From contig NZ_CP022161.1 of the NCBI RefSeq assembly GCF_002214185.1, forward strand, positions 2,169,767 to 2,233,766: 64,000 nucleotides of DNA. Direction: 5' to 3'. Shown here piece after piece: positions 41,227 through 51,804 of the stretch. Within the stretch, counting starts at the first letter, position 1. Every line of letters starts with the position of its first letter. The notes beneath the pieces were generated by a model. It was not told where the DNA came from, ran no database searches, and worked only from the letters and a program-made list of their open reading frames with translations. Source of the DNA: Streptomyces capitiformicae (GTDB taxonomy: Bacteria; Actinomycetota; Actinomycetes; Streptomycetales; Streptomycetaceae). The position numbers and the translations under genes are program-made.

Positions 41227-41883
41227 CTAGGAGACGGTCTCCTTGGGGCCGTACAGCGCGTGCGGCGAGCCGGTCATCAGGGCCCAGTAGCGGTCGCCGT
41301 AGGACCAGTGCCACCACTCGGTGGGGTAGTTGACCAGCCCCGCCGTGGTGAGGGCCGCGCACAGCGTGCGGCGGTTGCGGCGGGCCGCGTCGGAGATGTT
41401 GGGCGCGTCGGTGTAGCAGGCGTCGTCGCTCTCCTCGGGACTGGCGTCGACACGTGTCCCCATGTCGAGCTCCTCCCCGGCCGCCGTGCACAGGGTCAGA
41501 TCGACCGCCGCCCCGGCGACATGCGGCCCGATCTCCGGCGGGGACAGGGAACGGCTGGTCTGCACGCGCAGATGGTCTTCCGACCAGTCGGGGTTGTCGC
41601 GGCGCAACTCGGCGGCGTACGACTCGAAGTACTCGATCTGCAGGGCGAGCGGCCGGTACCCCTCGGTGACCAGCAGCCGCAGCCCGTCGGGCAGCAGCCG
41701 GGCCGCCCGCGCCAGCCGCCAGGCGACACCCTCGCGCAGATGCGCGTAGGCCCCTTCGGCGTCCGCCTGGCGCGAGTCGACCACCACGAAGGGCAACTCC
41801 CTCAGATCGACGAGGGGTTCACCGCATTCCTGGACCGGTATGCGGGCGACATCGGGGTCGCTCATGAGGATGATCGGAGGCAT
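41227..41883 (-). CDS. D-alanyl-D-alanine dipeptidase (VanX/DdpX-like)
   Basis: The 218-residue enzyme has the M15D zinc pattern: GPHVAGAAVDLTL (SxHxxGxAxD-type ligands), ACYTDAPNISDAARRNRRTLCAALT and EWWHWSYGDRYWALM (catalytic Glu and third His). VanX-type enzymes hydrolyse free D-Ala-D-Ala; alone they recycle peptidoglycan dipeptide, and with VanH/VanA they give glycopeptide resistance. No vanH or vanA is near. ATG 41883 has a GGAAG site; ATG 41865 is an alternative. Confidence 0.9.
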   Translation of the reverse strand: MPPIILMSDPDVARIPVQECGEPLVDLRELPFVVVDSRQADAEGAYAHLREGVAWRLARAARLLPDGLRLLVTEGYRPLALQIEYFESYAAELRRDNPDWSEDHLRVQTSRSLSPPEIGPHVAGAAVDLTLCTAAGEELDMGTRVDASPEESDDACYTDAPNISDAARRNRRTLCAALTTAGLVNYPTEWWHWSYGDRYWALMTGSPHALYGPKETVS

Positions 41884-42234
41884 GCGTCGTCTTCCACAGG
41901 GTCCACGAGTGCCGGCAACCGCGGGGTACTCGTACGGCAGGTAATGATGCGGGGTGCGTGGCAGCACCCCGGGGAGGGACCTGATCCCCTGATGTCCCTC
42001 CCCGGGGGCCTCCCCCCTTGAGTGGTGGTCTGTGGCCTGGCGACGGATGTTCCCCCCGTCCGTTCTGCCGTTCTGATCCCACTGTGTTCATGTGTCCACC
42101 GGCTCGTCCCCTGTGCGTTCCGGTGGGGCCGACCGGCCGGGCGGTGGTCGCCCGGCCGATCCGCTCTTCCCCCGAGAACACCAAGAATGGCCCGCTCCGC
42201 TGGAAGTTCTCTGCAAGTCCGCCGCAAGTGACTT
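41884..42234. other. Intergenic region between the AfsR-like and dipeptidase genes
   Basis: The 351-bp spacer holds a strong hairpin (41967-42007) and AT-poorer sequence beyond it. The dipeptidase promoter is presumably between the hairpin and 41883, or the hairpin is part of its leader. No gene or RNA seen. Confidence 0.5.
41967..42007 (-). terminator. Hairpin downstream of the AfsR-like gene
   Basis: Arms CCCCGGGGAGGGAC (41967-41980) and GTCCCTCCCCGGGG (41994-42007) form a perfect 14-bp stem with a 13-nt loop, 228 nt after the regulator stop and 84 nt before the dipeptidase ATG. It probably ends the regulator transcript, or attenuates the dipeptidase. Confidence 0.7.
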
Positions 42235-45200
42235 CTAGTCAGGCCATGGCTCGTATCGCTCGCGGGCCTCGCACGTCGTGAACACCGCCATGGCCTCGGC
42301 CCGCAGCGCGGCGGCCCCGGCCGTGTCGCCGAGGGCGGCCCGTACGGTCGAGAGGTTGCGCAGGGCACGGGCGCGGGGGAGGGGCAGGGCGAGGACGGCC
42401 CAGAGGGCGGCGGAGGCCGTCAGCAGCCGGTCCGCGTCCGCCAGGCGGCCCTCGGCCAGGGCGCACTCGCCGAGCGTACGCAGGGTCAGGGCCTCGCCGA
42501 AGCGGTCCCCGTGGGTCCGGCAGACCTCCAGGATCTCGCGCAGCTCCGTCTCCGCCTCCGCGGTGTGCCCGAGCCGCATCCGGGCCTTGGTGCGGGCCCG
42601 CAGGGCGTACGCCGCCATGTGCTCGTCGCCGATGGACCGCAGGATCTCCAGCGCCTCCTCGGCCACACGCGCGGCCTCCTCGTACGCGCCGAGCGAACGG
42701 TGCACCAGGCTGAGCGTGCGCAGCGCGAGCGCCTCGCCGCGCCGGCTGCCGAGCCGCCGGTACGCCCGCAGCGACTCGTCGAGGAGCGGGAACGCGCCTT
42801 CCTGGTCGCCGAGTTCGAGGCGTACGGAACCGCCGTACCGGCAGGCGACCCCGACGCCGGTGTCGTCGCCGACCCGCCGGAAGCCCTCGGCCGCGTCGGC
42901 CAGGGCCTGTTCCGCCTCACGCAGTTCGCCCACCTCGCGGCAGGCGCTGCCGAGTCCGGCGAGGGCGGCGGCACGGCCCCGTACGTCGCCGAGTTCGGTG
43001 CAGATGCGTTCGGCGGTACGGAAGTACTCCTGGGCCTCGGCGATGCGGTCCTGTTCGTAGCGGAGTTGTCCGAGGCCGACGATCAGCAGGGCCTCGCCCG
43101 AGCGGTCCTCGGCGCGGCGGGCGGCGGCGAGGGCGGCGTCGTGGCTGCGCCACCAGGCGTCGAAGCGGTTGCTGATGGCGAAGGAGGAGGAGCACAGGGC
43201 GGCGGCCGCCTCGCAGGCGAGGGTGTGCAGGCCCATGGCCGCCGCCCGCTCGACCGCGGTGGTGAGGGCGTCGGCCTCCGCGTCGAACCAGGCGAAGGGG
43301 TCCGACAGGGCTCGGTGGGTTGTTCGGTCGCCTACCGGGGTGGGGGGTTCTGTTGGTTCGTGGCCGCCGGTCCGTGGGGGTTGTTCGCGCCCGCGCGGCG
43401 GAGCCGCATGTGTACCAGCCCCGCCCCCCTTGAGGGGCGCCTTCCCGAAGCTCTGCCTCAAGATCACCACACCCGACGGGGCCTCCTCCGTCACCCGGTC
43501 CATCAGCCACAGGCCTACCGACAGGGCGCGGCCCACCGCTGCCGTTCGGTCGGTGGCCGGGTCCTCGATGTCGGCGCGTTCGGCGGCGTAGACGCGTACG
43601 AGGTCGTGGAGGCGGTAACGGGGCTGTCCGACCTGGTCCGTGCCGGGGCAGTTGATCAACTGGGCGTCGAGGAGGCGCTCCAGGACCTCCTCCGCCTCGT
43701 CCTCGGTGGTGTCGGCGAGAGCGGCCACCGTCCATACGGCCACGTCGGCCGGGCCGAGGGTGGCGATGCGGCGCAGTACGCGGCGGGCGCGGTCGTCCAG
43801 GGCCTGGTAGCTGAGGCCGAGGCCGGCCCGTACCTCCAGGTCGCCCACGGCGAGCTCGTCGAGCCGGCGGTGCTCGTCGGCGAGGCGCTCGGCGAGCACG
43901 CTGGGCGTCCAGTGCCGCCGGGTCGCCAGCCGGGCGCCCGCGATCCGCAGGGCCAGCGGCAGCCCGCCGCACAGCTCGACGATCCGCCGCGCGGCGGCCT
44001 CCTCGCGCGGGTCACCGGCGTCGCTGTGCCGCGGCCCGGTGACCCGGGTCAGCAGCTCAAGGCCCCGTACGTCGTCCAGGACGTCGAGGTCGGTACGCCG
44101 GGCCCCGACGAGTCCGCCGAGCCGGGCCCGTGAGGTGACCAGCACCCCGCAGGTCGCGCTCCCCGGCAGCAGCGGCCGGACCTGTGCCTCGCCGCCCGCG
44201 TCGTCCAGCACCAGCAGGATCCGCCGCCCGGCGACGAGGCTGCGGAACAGGTCACCGCGCTCGGCCGTGTCCTCCGGCGGGTCCGCGCCGAGCGCGCGCA
44301 GCAGCCGCCCCAGTACCTCGCCGGGCGGCACGGGCTCGCTGAAGCCGTGCAGTTCGGCGTAGAGCTGCCCGTCGGGGTACTCGGCGGCCACCCGGTGCGC
44401 GGCCTGTACGGCGAGCGCGGACTTGCCGACCCCGGCGGCTCCCGACACCACGACGACGGGCATCGCCTCCCGCTCGCCGGTCAACCCCGCGACGACACCG
44501 GCCAGTTCCTCCTCCCGTCCGGTGAAGTCCCCGATGGCGGGCGGGAGGAGGGACACTGCCCGGGGCATGGCGACATTGTTCTTCGGCGCGGTGGTGGAGG
44601 GGGCGGCCAGCAACTCCGGATCGGCGCGCAGGATGGCCTCGTACAGCCGGTTCAGCTCCGGCCCCGGGTCGAGCCCCAGCTGCTCGGCGAGCACGGCCCG
44701 GCCCTCCGCGTACACGGTCAGCGCGTCGGCCTGACGCCCCAGCCGGTAGAGCCCGAGCATCAGCTGGCCCCGCAGCCGCTCCCGCGTCGGGTGCGCTCCC
44801 ACCAAGGCGGTGAGTTCGGTGACGAGTTCCGCCTCCCGCCCACCGCCCTCCAACTCGACGGCGATACGTTCTTCCAGCGCCGCCTGCCGAGCCTCCTCCA
44901 ACCGGCCGGCCTCACCCCGCAGGGCCTCACCGACGCCACCGAGTGCCGGACCGCGCCAGAGGGCCGACGCGGCCCGCAGCAGCCGCGCGGCGCCCTCGTG
45001 GTCACCGCCCACGGCGGCCTGCCGGGCCTGTGCCGTGAGCGCCTCGAAGTCGGCCACATCGACCCGTCCGACCCCGGGCCGGATCCGATAGCCCGGCGGC
45101 CGTGTCTCGATCGCCTCGGCCACCTCGCCGGGCAGGGCTCGCCGCAGCGCCGACACATACGTCTGCACCAGCGCCCGTGCCGTGTCCGGAGGGTCCTCAC

Positions 45201-45366
45201 CCCAGATCACGTCCACCAGCGCATCCGCGGGCACCACCTGGCCCGCCCGCAGCAGCAACACGGCCAGCAGCGCCCGCGGTTTCGGCCCGCCCAAGCGCAC
45301 GGGTCTGCCCGCATGCCACGCCTCGACCGGACCGAGCAGTCGGAATTCCAGCTCCACGGGACCCAT
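42235..45366 (-). CDS. AfsR/SARP-family regulator with NB-ARC and TPR domains
   Basis: The 1043-residue cytoplasmic regulator begins at ATG 45366. Residues 3-95 are an OmpR-type DNA-binding domain (LEFRLLGPVEAWHAGRPVRLGGPKPRALLAVLLLRAGQVV) and 100-245 the bacterial transcriptional activation domain (DVADFEALTAQARQAA, GRQADALTVYAEGRAVLAEQLGLDPGPELNRLYEAIL). An NB-ARC ATPase follows at about 275-560 (GREEELAGVV, Walker A GAAGVGKSALA, Walker B ILLVLDDAG). TPRs occupy about 720-1043. Like AfsR, it should activate secondary-metabolism or developmental promoters. Residues about 641-661 are encoded by a dispersed intergenic repeat inserted in frame. Confidence 0.92.
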   Translation of the reverse strand: MGPVELEFRLLGPVEAWHAGRPVRLGGPKPRALLAVLLLRAGQVVPADALVDVIWGEDPPDTARALVQTYVSALRRALPGEVAEAIETRPPGYRIRPGVGRVDVADFEALTAQARQAAVGGDHEGAARLLRAASALWRGPALGGVGEALRGEAGRLEEARQAALEERIAVELEGGGREAELVTELTALVGAHPTRERLRGQLMLGLYRLGRQADALTVYAEGRAVLAEQLGLDPGPELNRLYEAILRADPELLAAPSTTAPKNNVAMPRAVSLLPPAIGDFTGREEELAGVVAGLTGEREAMPVVVVSGAAGVGKSALAVQAAHRVAAEYPDGQLYAELHGFSEPVPPGEVLGRLLRALGADPPEDTAERGDLFRSLVAGRRILLVLDDAGGEAQVRPLLPGSATCGVLVTSRARLGGLVGARRTDLDVLDDVRGLELLTRVTGPRHSDAGDPREEAAARRIVELCGGLPLALRIAGARLATRRHWTPSVLAERLADEHRRLDELAVGDLEVRAGLGLSYQALDDRARRVLRRIATLGPADVAVWTVAALADTTEDEAEEVLERLLDAQLINCPGTDQVGQPRYRLHDLVRVYAAERADIEDPATDRTAAVGRALSVGLWLMDRVTEEAPSGVVILRQSFGKAPLKGGGAGTHAAPPRGREQPPRTGGHEPTEPPTPVGDRTTHRALSDPFAWFDAEADALTTAVERAAAMGLHTLACEAAAALCSSSFAISNRFDAWWRSHDAALAAARRAEDRSGEALLIVGLGQLRYEQDRIAEAQEYFRTAERICTELGDVRGRAAALAGLGSACREVGELREAEQALADAAEGFRRVGDDTGVGVACRYGGSVRLELGDQEGAFPLLDESLRAYRRLGSRRGEALALRTLSLVHRSLGAYEEAARVAEEALEILRSIGDEHMAAYALRARTKARMRLGHTAEAETELREILEVCRTHGDRFGEALTLRTLGECALAEGRLADADRLLTASAALWAVLALPLPRARALRNLSTVRAALGDTAGAAALRAEAMAVFTTCEARERYEPWPD
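43383..43440. repeat. Dispersed Streptomyces-type repeat inside the AfsR-like coding sequence
   Basis: This stretch contains CGGCGGAGCCGCA and TGAGGGGCGC in the same order and spacing as the intergenic copy at 23398-23457. In the minus-strand gene it encodes [24 protein letters not shown] residues without breaking the frame, between the NB-ARC and TPR parts. Confidence 0.75.
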
Positions 45367-45824
45367 CTTCCGTGCCGTCGGACCGCCGGGACAGCGGTTG
45401 CTCACGCAACGTTCGACGCTCATGTACGCCGTGTGGTTTCCCAGAACGCGTGATGCGCCGGAGAGTTGACGGAAAACCGGGGAAGCCAAGGGCATTTTAT
45501 GCGGGCGACACGGAGATTCGTCGCGCGAGTGAGGGTGAGCTGTGGCGATTCCGTGGGGGCGGGGGAGGGGGAGTGGGAGACGCGCGGCAGTGGCCATGGC
45601 CAACGCCTTTGTGGTGCCCGGAACTTGTGGAGCACAGACTCCTGCCGAGTGTAGGCGCGGATGGTCACCCCAGGGACACAAAGAGTGAAACTCGATTACT
45701 CAGGGGAGCACGGTGAAGGCAGAACGTGATGGGGGCGGCAGACTGAACTCGGCCGGTGAGTCGAAGAGGCGGAGGACGCGGTGGAGGAAGCGATGGAGTC
45801 GCGGCGGGTACTCATGGGTGCGCG
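45367..45824. other. Gene-poor divergent region upstream of the AfsR-like gene
   Basis: About 460 bp lie between the divergent regulator and the small conserved gene. A GTG at 45713 has an excellent AGGGGAG site and opens an Arg/Lys-rich frame, but it runs across the small conserved gene in another frame and does not resemble a known protein; I did not call it. No RNA gene seen. Confidence 0.4.
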
Positions 45825-46067
45825 GTGAGCGGAAACGGCAACGGCAACGGAAAGAAGCCGGCGGTCGGCACGTACGCGGTCGACACCCGCACCGGGCGCG
45901 TCGGCCGGGTCATGGGCCACGAGGGGCCGTACGTCCAGCTGAGACCCGTAGGAGGCGGGAGGGAGTGGGACTGCGCTCCCGAGGCCGTACGCCCCGCGAC
46001 GACGATAGAGCGCCTGCGCGCGGCGACGGCCTACGAGAACGCCCGCAGCCGCGGCGAGGTCCCTTGA
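45825..46067 (+). CDS. Small conserved Streptomyces protein of unknown function
   Basis: The 80-residue frame from GTG 45825 begins with a Gly/Asn run (VSGNGNGNGKKPAVGTYAVD) and has a compact beta core (TRTGRVGRVMGHEGPYVQLRPVGGGREWDC), ending EAVRPATTIERLRAATAYENARSRGEVP. I recognise the pattern as a widespread Streptomyces hypothetical, perhaps a small OB/SH3-like barrel. In-frame GTG 45756 is an alternative start. A terminator-like hairpin follows. Confidence 0.7.
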   Translation: MSGNGNGNGKKPAVGTYAVDTRTGRVGRVMGHEGPYVQLRPVGGGREWDCAPEAVRPATTIERLRAATAYENARSRGEVP

Positions 46068-46084
46068 AGAAGACGTGTACGGAG

Positions 46085-46129
46085 GCCGGGCGCGCCTCCT
46101 CTCCCCCTGGGACAGGAAACGCGCCCGGC
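46085..46129. terminator. Hairpin after the small conserved gene
   Basis: GCCGGGCGCG (46085-46094) and CGCGCCCGGC (46120-46129) are perfect 10-bp arms with a 25-nt loop, 18 nt after the stop at 46067. Confidence 0.65.
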
Positions 46130-46354
46130 GCTGCCCGCGGATCAAATCCCCCGTTCTCGGTCCGCGATCACGCGCCGCTTCCCCCGTCTTCCCCGTCGGC
46201 GCGCTGGAACCACTGTGACCCTCCGTTCCCCCCGACTGCCAGAAAGACCGCGTCCCAACTCGCCATGGGACGCGTGCCACTGCCCTGACCTGCGGTGACG
46301 GTCGGGGTTTGGAACGGGCGCAGAAGGGTCGGCGCATAGGCGAGAATGGGCCCC

Positions 46355-46486
46355 ATGAGTCTGTTCCGCGACGACGGCATCGTGCTGCGCACCCAGAAGC
46401 CGGGTGAAGCGGACCGGATCATGCTGTGCTTCCCCGGGGGACACCCCCCGGACCCCCGGCCGGAACCCCGTGGTGGCGCGCGATGA
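46355..46486 (+). pseudogene. recO: recO 5' fragment (first ~22 codons)
   Basis: ATG 46355 opens a frame that reads MSLFRDDGIVLRTQK, then GEADRI, the invariant N-terminus of actinobacterial RecO (recombination mediator loading RecA). After GEADRI the sequence changes abruptly to MLCFPGGHPPDPRPEPRGGAR and stops at 46486. The change coincides with a CCCCGGGGGACACCCCCCGG motif of the sort found in Streptomyces intergenic repeats. The other ~225 residues, including OB fold and zinc site, are not in the window. An intact recO may exist elsewhere. Confidence 0.82.
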
Positions 46487-49190
46487 GCCCACCGGGCTGG
46501 GCGGGACGGTGCCACCGCAGGGCGTGCCCGCGCCCGGCGGGCGGCGCGCTCGCCGGGAACCCGAGCAGAACGCGTTGCCGCCGGCGCTGCCCGCCGCGCC
46601 GTCCGCGACGAACGCCGCCGAGGCCCCCGGTGGCAGTTCCGGTGAGGCGGCCGACGGTCGGCCCACCGGGCGCCGGCGCCGTGCGCTGGCAGGCGCGGAG
46701 GAGCGGGCCGCCGCCCCCGAGTCGGGTGGGCGCGCAGTCTTCGCGCTGCCGCCGGCCGAGGCGGACCGGGGGCCGGAGTACGCGCAGGGGGCGGCCGGGC
46801 TCGGTCCGGTGCCTGCGCCGATGCCCGCGGCGATGCCCGTGTCCACGCCTGTGCCTGCCGCGCCCGGTGCGTCCGGCGGGCCCGTTGCCGTGTCCGCGGT
46901 GCCGGCTCAGGGCGGAGAGGTGTCCGAGGGTGAGGGCGGCCAGGGTGCCGCAGCGGCCGGGGGGATGGTTCCCGCCGGGGGTCCGCCTGTGCCCGCCGGA
47001 GGGCATGTGCCCACCGGAGGGCATGTGCCCGCTGCCGGGGTGGGGCAGCCGGCCGCCCAGGCCCAGGGCGCGGGGGCTCCGGGTGTCGCCGCCGGGTCCG
47101 GTGCGGGCCAGGCGGTCGCTGCCGGGCAGGCGCAGGTAGCCCCGGCCGGGGGCGTCGACGACGGGCGCCATGACGCCGCGCTGCACAATCCGGCGGACGA
47201 CCACACCCCGCCCCAGCCGCACCCGGTGCCTTCGCCGACCGGTCGCCGCCGAGCGGTACGGCCCGCTCCGCAGCAGGGCGACGGCGTGGCCGCGGCGCCC
47301 GCGCAGGGGGTTCCGGCCCAGGTCGCCCCCGGGCAGCAGGTGACGCCGCAGGGACGGCCGGGCCAGCCCGTACCCGCGCAGGGCGTACCCGCCGGGCAGC
47401 CCGTCGCCGCTTCGGTCGCAGGCCCGCAGCCCGTCGCTCCGCAGGGTGTTCCGGGAGCCTCCGCGCAAGCCGCCGGTCCCGCACAGGCCACCGCGCCCGG
47501 CCAAGCCGTCGCCGGACAGATCGCCGCCGTACCGCCACAGGGGGTTCCCGGCGCCCCGCAGCCGGTGCCCGCGCAGGCCGCGGCCGTGGGCTCGCCCCAG
47601 GTCCAGTCCCAAGCTCAGGCCCAGCCACAACCGCAGCCCCAACCCCAGCCCCAGCCCCAGCCCCAGTCCTGGCCGGACCCCCACCAGGGCACCTCCGGCG
47701 CGGGCCTCCCCGTAGCCGCCCCGGCCGCCCCGGTGGCGCAGGCGCCGCTGCCTCCGCAGTCCACGCCGTCCTCGGGCACCCCCCTGCCGCCGGAGCGTGC
47801 CGTACAGCAGCCGCGCGCCGCGCAGCCGCTCCCGGCCGAGGCCGCGCCCCCTGCCGCACCCACCGCACCCGTCAAACCTGCGGCCGGCGCCGCACCAGCC
47901 GCCGCCTCCGCCCCCCTCGACCCCAACTCGACCCAGGGGCGGGCGATCAGCGTCCGGACGCTCGGCCAGGGCGTCCCGTTCGCCCGCCAGGGCGGCCCCC
48001 AGACGCAGCCTCAGAAGCAGACACCGGCACAGCCACAGCCGCAGTCCCCGCCCGGCTCCACGCCCGCCCCGAACCAGCCCGGTGGCTCCGGTCGGCGCCG
48101 TAAGCTCGGGACGCCGCCCGAGCCCAGCGGTGAACGCCCGGAGAAGGCAGCGCGCCCCCACCCGCAGGCTGCCCCGGCCGCAGGCACCCCGGCCGCAGGC
48201 ACCGCGACCGGCCAGATCCCGCTCCCCCCTCAGGCGACCCAGCCGCAGCAGGTGGCGCAGCCCTCCCTGGCCGGGCAGGTCCCGCTCCCGCACCAGCCCT
48301 CCCTCGCCGGCCAGTCCCGGCTGGTCGGCAACACGGACGGTGCCGGGCGGTCGTACGCCATAGGGGCACCCGACGAGAACGCCGATGAAGGGCCCGAGCC
48401 GCTCGACGGGCCCGGCGGCGCAGTGGAGGTCCCCGACCAGCCCCATCCCCAGCCGCTGGACGACGAGTTGCCACCGGAGCCGCTGGACAACCCGCGCCGA
48501 CTGCTCGTGTGGCCCGCGCCGGACGTGACGACGCACCAGGCGCTCAGCGACCGCGGCTACCGGCCCGTCATCGTGAACTCCCGCGAGGACGTGGACGCGC
48601 AGATCGCCGCCTACCCGGCCGCCCTGTTCGTCGACCCGCTCACCGGTCCCATCACGCGCACGGCGCTCCAGTCGCTGCGCCAGGCCGCCGTCGCCGCCGA
48701 GGTCCCCGTCCTCGTAACGGCGGGACTCGGCCAGGCGACACGCGAGGCGGCGTACGGCGCCGACCCGGCCATCCTCCTGAAGGCGCTCGCGCCGCGCGAC
48801 TCCGAGCAGCACCCGCCGCGCGTCCTGCTCATCGAGGAGCACGCGGAGATCGCGCTCGCCCTGACCGCGACGCTGGAGCGGCGTGGCATGCAGGTCGCGC
48901 GGGCCGCGTCCGACACGGACGCCGTCACCCTGGCCGCGCAGATGCGGCCCAACCTTGTGGTGATGGACCTGCTTCAGGTGCACCGCCACCAGGCCGGGAT
49001 CATCGACTGGCTGCGCACGAACGGTCAGTTGAACCGCACCCCGCTCGTCGTCTACACCGCCGCCGTCGACCCGTCCGAACTCCCGCGCCTGGCCTCGGGG
49101 GAGACGGTCCTGTTCCTCGCGGAGCGCTCGACGAGCCCGGAGGTGCAGACCCGCATCGTGGACCTGCTGGCACGGGTCGGCACGAACTGA
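46404..49190 (+). pseudogene. Proline-rich two-component protein, C-terminal half with degenerate receiver domains
   Basis: The open frame (up to 928 codons; likely relict start region near 46470) begins with about 670 residues of Pro/Ala/Gln/Gly-rich low complexity, including a run of PQPQ repeats near 47630-47670. The last ~240 residues are folded: DNPRRLLVWPAPDVTTHQALSDRGYRPVIVN, LFVDPLTGPITRTALQSLRQAAV, then RVLLIEEHAEIALALTATLERRGMQVARA and LVVMDLLQ with a candidate phospho-Asp. This is the C-terminal part of large Streptomyces hybrid sensor kinases; the HisKA and HATPase domains normally in front are absent and recO sequence abuts. It might be translated from a GTG, but no ribosome site is visible. 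Confidence 0.6.
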
Positions 49191-49220
49191 TCCCGTACCA
49201 ATCCCGTTCAGAACGACTTT

Positions 49221-49252
49221 GGGGGCGGTGTTTCACGTGAAACACCGCCCCC
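49221..49252. terminator. Perfect palindromic terminator between convergent genes
   Basis: The 32-bp sequence is a perfect palindrome: GGGGGCGG arm, central TTTCACGTGAAA, CCGCCCCC arm. It lies between the stop at 49190 and the convergent stop at 49271. It contains an exact parS sequence. Confidence 0.8.
49229..49244. promoter_or_regulatory. parS: parS site (ParB-binding centromere-like sequence)
   Basis: TGTTTCACGTGAAACA matches the bacterial parS consensus at all 16 positions. In Streptomyces such sites cluster around oriC and nucleate ParB for chromosome segregation. The site is embedded in a terminator palindrome, so part of its symmetry serves transcription as well; that ParB occupies it is inferred from the exact match. 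Confidence 0.8.
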
Positions 49253-49270
49253 GTGTCCTATGTGCGCGTC

Positions 49271-50929
<1,659 letters not shown>

Positions 50930-50987
50930 GGCGTCCTCCCGGGGCGGCTCTGCCTACGCGGTGGTAACAGTTGTGCTGATTCTGCGC

Positions 50988-51005
50988 ACATACCGGTTGG
51001 TATGT
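50988..51005. promoter_or_regulatory. TetR/FadR-like operator upstream of the acyl-CoA ligase gene
   Basis: ACATACCGGTTGGTATGT is a perfect inverted repeat with 7-bp arms and a 4-bp centre. Palindromes of the ACATACC type are typical of TetR-family fatty-acid regulators in actinomycetes. No tetR gene is in the vicinity. Confidence 0.6.
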
Positions 51006-51037
51006 CACTAGGTCCCGGGATGATCGATCAGAAAGGG

Positions 51038-51589
51038 TTACCGCACGGGCTCCAACTCCGGGTCCTCGCGCAGCTTGCCCAGCGCGCGCGACACCGCCGA
51101 CTTCACCGTACCGACCGAGACGCCGAGCACCTCGGCCGTCTGCACCTCACTGAGGTCCTCGTAATACCGGAGGACCACCATCGCCCGCTGTCGCGCCGGG
51201 AGCTTCATGATCGCCCGCCACATCGCGTCGTGCAGCGCCTGCTGCTCGGCCGGGTCCCCGGCCTGGACGCCCTCCGGCTCCGGCAGCTCGTCGCACGCGA
51301 ACTCGTCCACCTTGCGCTTACGCCACTGGGACGTACGTGTGTTCAGCAGCGCGCGCCGTACGTAACCGTCGAGCGCCCGGTGGTCCTCGATGCGCTCCCA
51401 GGCGACGTACGTCTTGGCCAGCGCGGTCTGCAGCAGGTCCTCCGCGTCGCTCGGGTTGGGGGTCAGCGACCGGGCTGTCCGCAGCAGCACCGGCTGGCGT
51501 GCCTTCACGTACGCCGAGAACGACGGGTACGCGGCGTTCAACGACGGGTAAGCGGCGTTCGAAGCGCTGGTGCAGACGGGTGTGGTCAT
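51038..51589 (-). CDS. SigE-family ECF RNA polymerase sigma factor
   Basis: The 183-residue ECF sigma factor has region 2 (FSAYVKARQPVLLRTARSLTPNPSDAEDLLQTALAKTYVAWERIED...GYVRRALLNTRTSQWRKRK) and region 4 (MWRAIMKLPARQRAMVVLRYYEDLSEVQTAEVLGVSVGTVKSAVSRALGKL). The N-terminus holds an NAAYPSLNAAYPSF tandem duplication. No anti-sigma gene is adjacent; this group is often orphan. It lies between thiolase and acyl-CoA ligase genes on the same strand. Confidence 0.93.
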   Translation of the reverse strand: MTTPVCTSASNAAYPSLNAAYPSFSAYVKARQPVLLRTARSLTPNPSDAEDLLQTALAKTYVAWERIEDHRALDGYVRRALLNTRTSQWRKRKVDEFACDELPEPEGVQAGDPAEQQALHDAMWRAIMKLPARQRAMVVLRYYEDLSEVQTAEVLGVSVGTVKSAVSRALGKLREDPELEPVR

Positions 51590-51804
51590 GGCTCCACGCT
51601 AGGAGCGGGCCCCGCCCCGGCGGATCGGCCGCAGGTCCCGAAGACGACTCCCCCTCAGGTTGTAGGAGTGGGGCAGGCCCCACCTCCTGAAGGTGGACGA
51701 GCGGCCCTCAGGTACTGAGGGTGTATCCCTGAGAGACACCTGCGCAGGGTGTACGGGGCGCGCGCGTTCCGGCGTACGCCGCCGATGTACGGGCCGGGGC
51801 GACC
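51590..51804. other. Short intergenic region with palindromes upstream of the sigma-factor gene
   Basis: The 215 bp include AGGAGTGGGGC pairing with CCCACCTCCT (51664-51688) and CCCTCA-n5-TGAGGG (51705-51721). These may be a terminator for the thiolase operon and a regulatory site for the sigma gene. Confidence 0.4.

Noticed and set aside
41227..41883. Vancomycin-resistance cluster
   Set aside because: Only a VanX-like enzyme is present; no VanH, VanA or VanRS genes nearby, so a recycling role is more likely.
45713..46288. 191-codon plus-strand frame with good ribosome site
   Set aside because: It overlaps the recognisable small conserved protein in another frame and its Arg-rich sequence matches no family I know.
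46419..48989. Long Gly/Arg-rich open frame on the minus strand (856 codons)
   Set aside because: It is the antisense of the Pro-rich plus-strand protein; the Gly/Arg content follows from reading a CCN-rich gene backward, and no family is recognisable.
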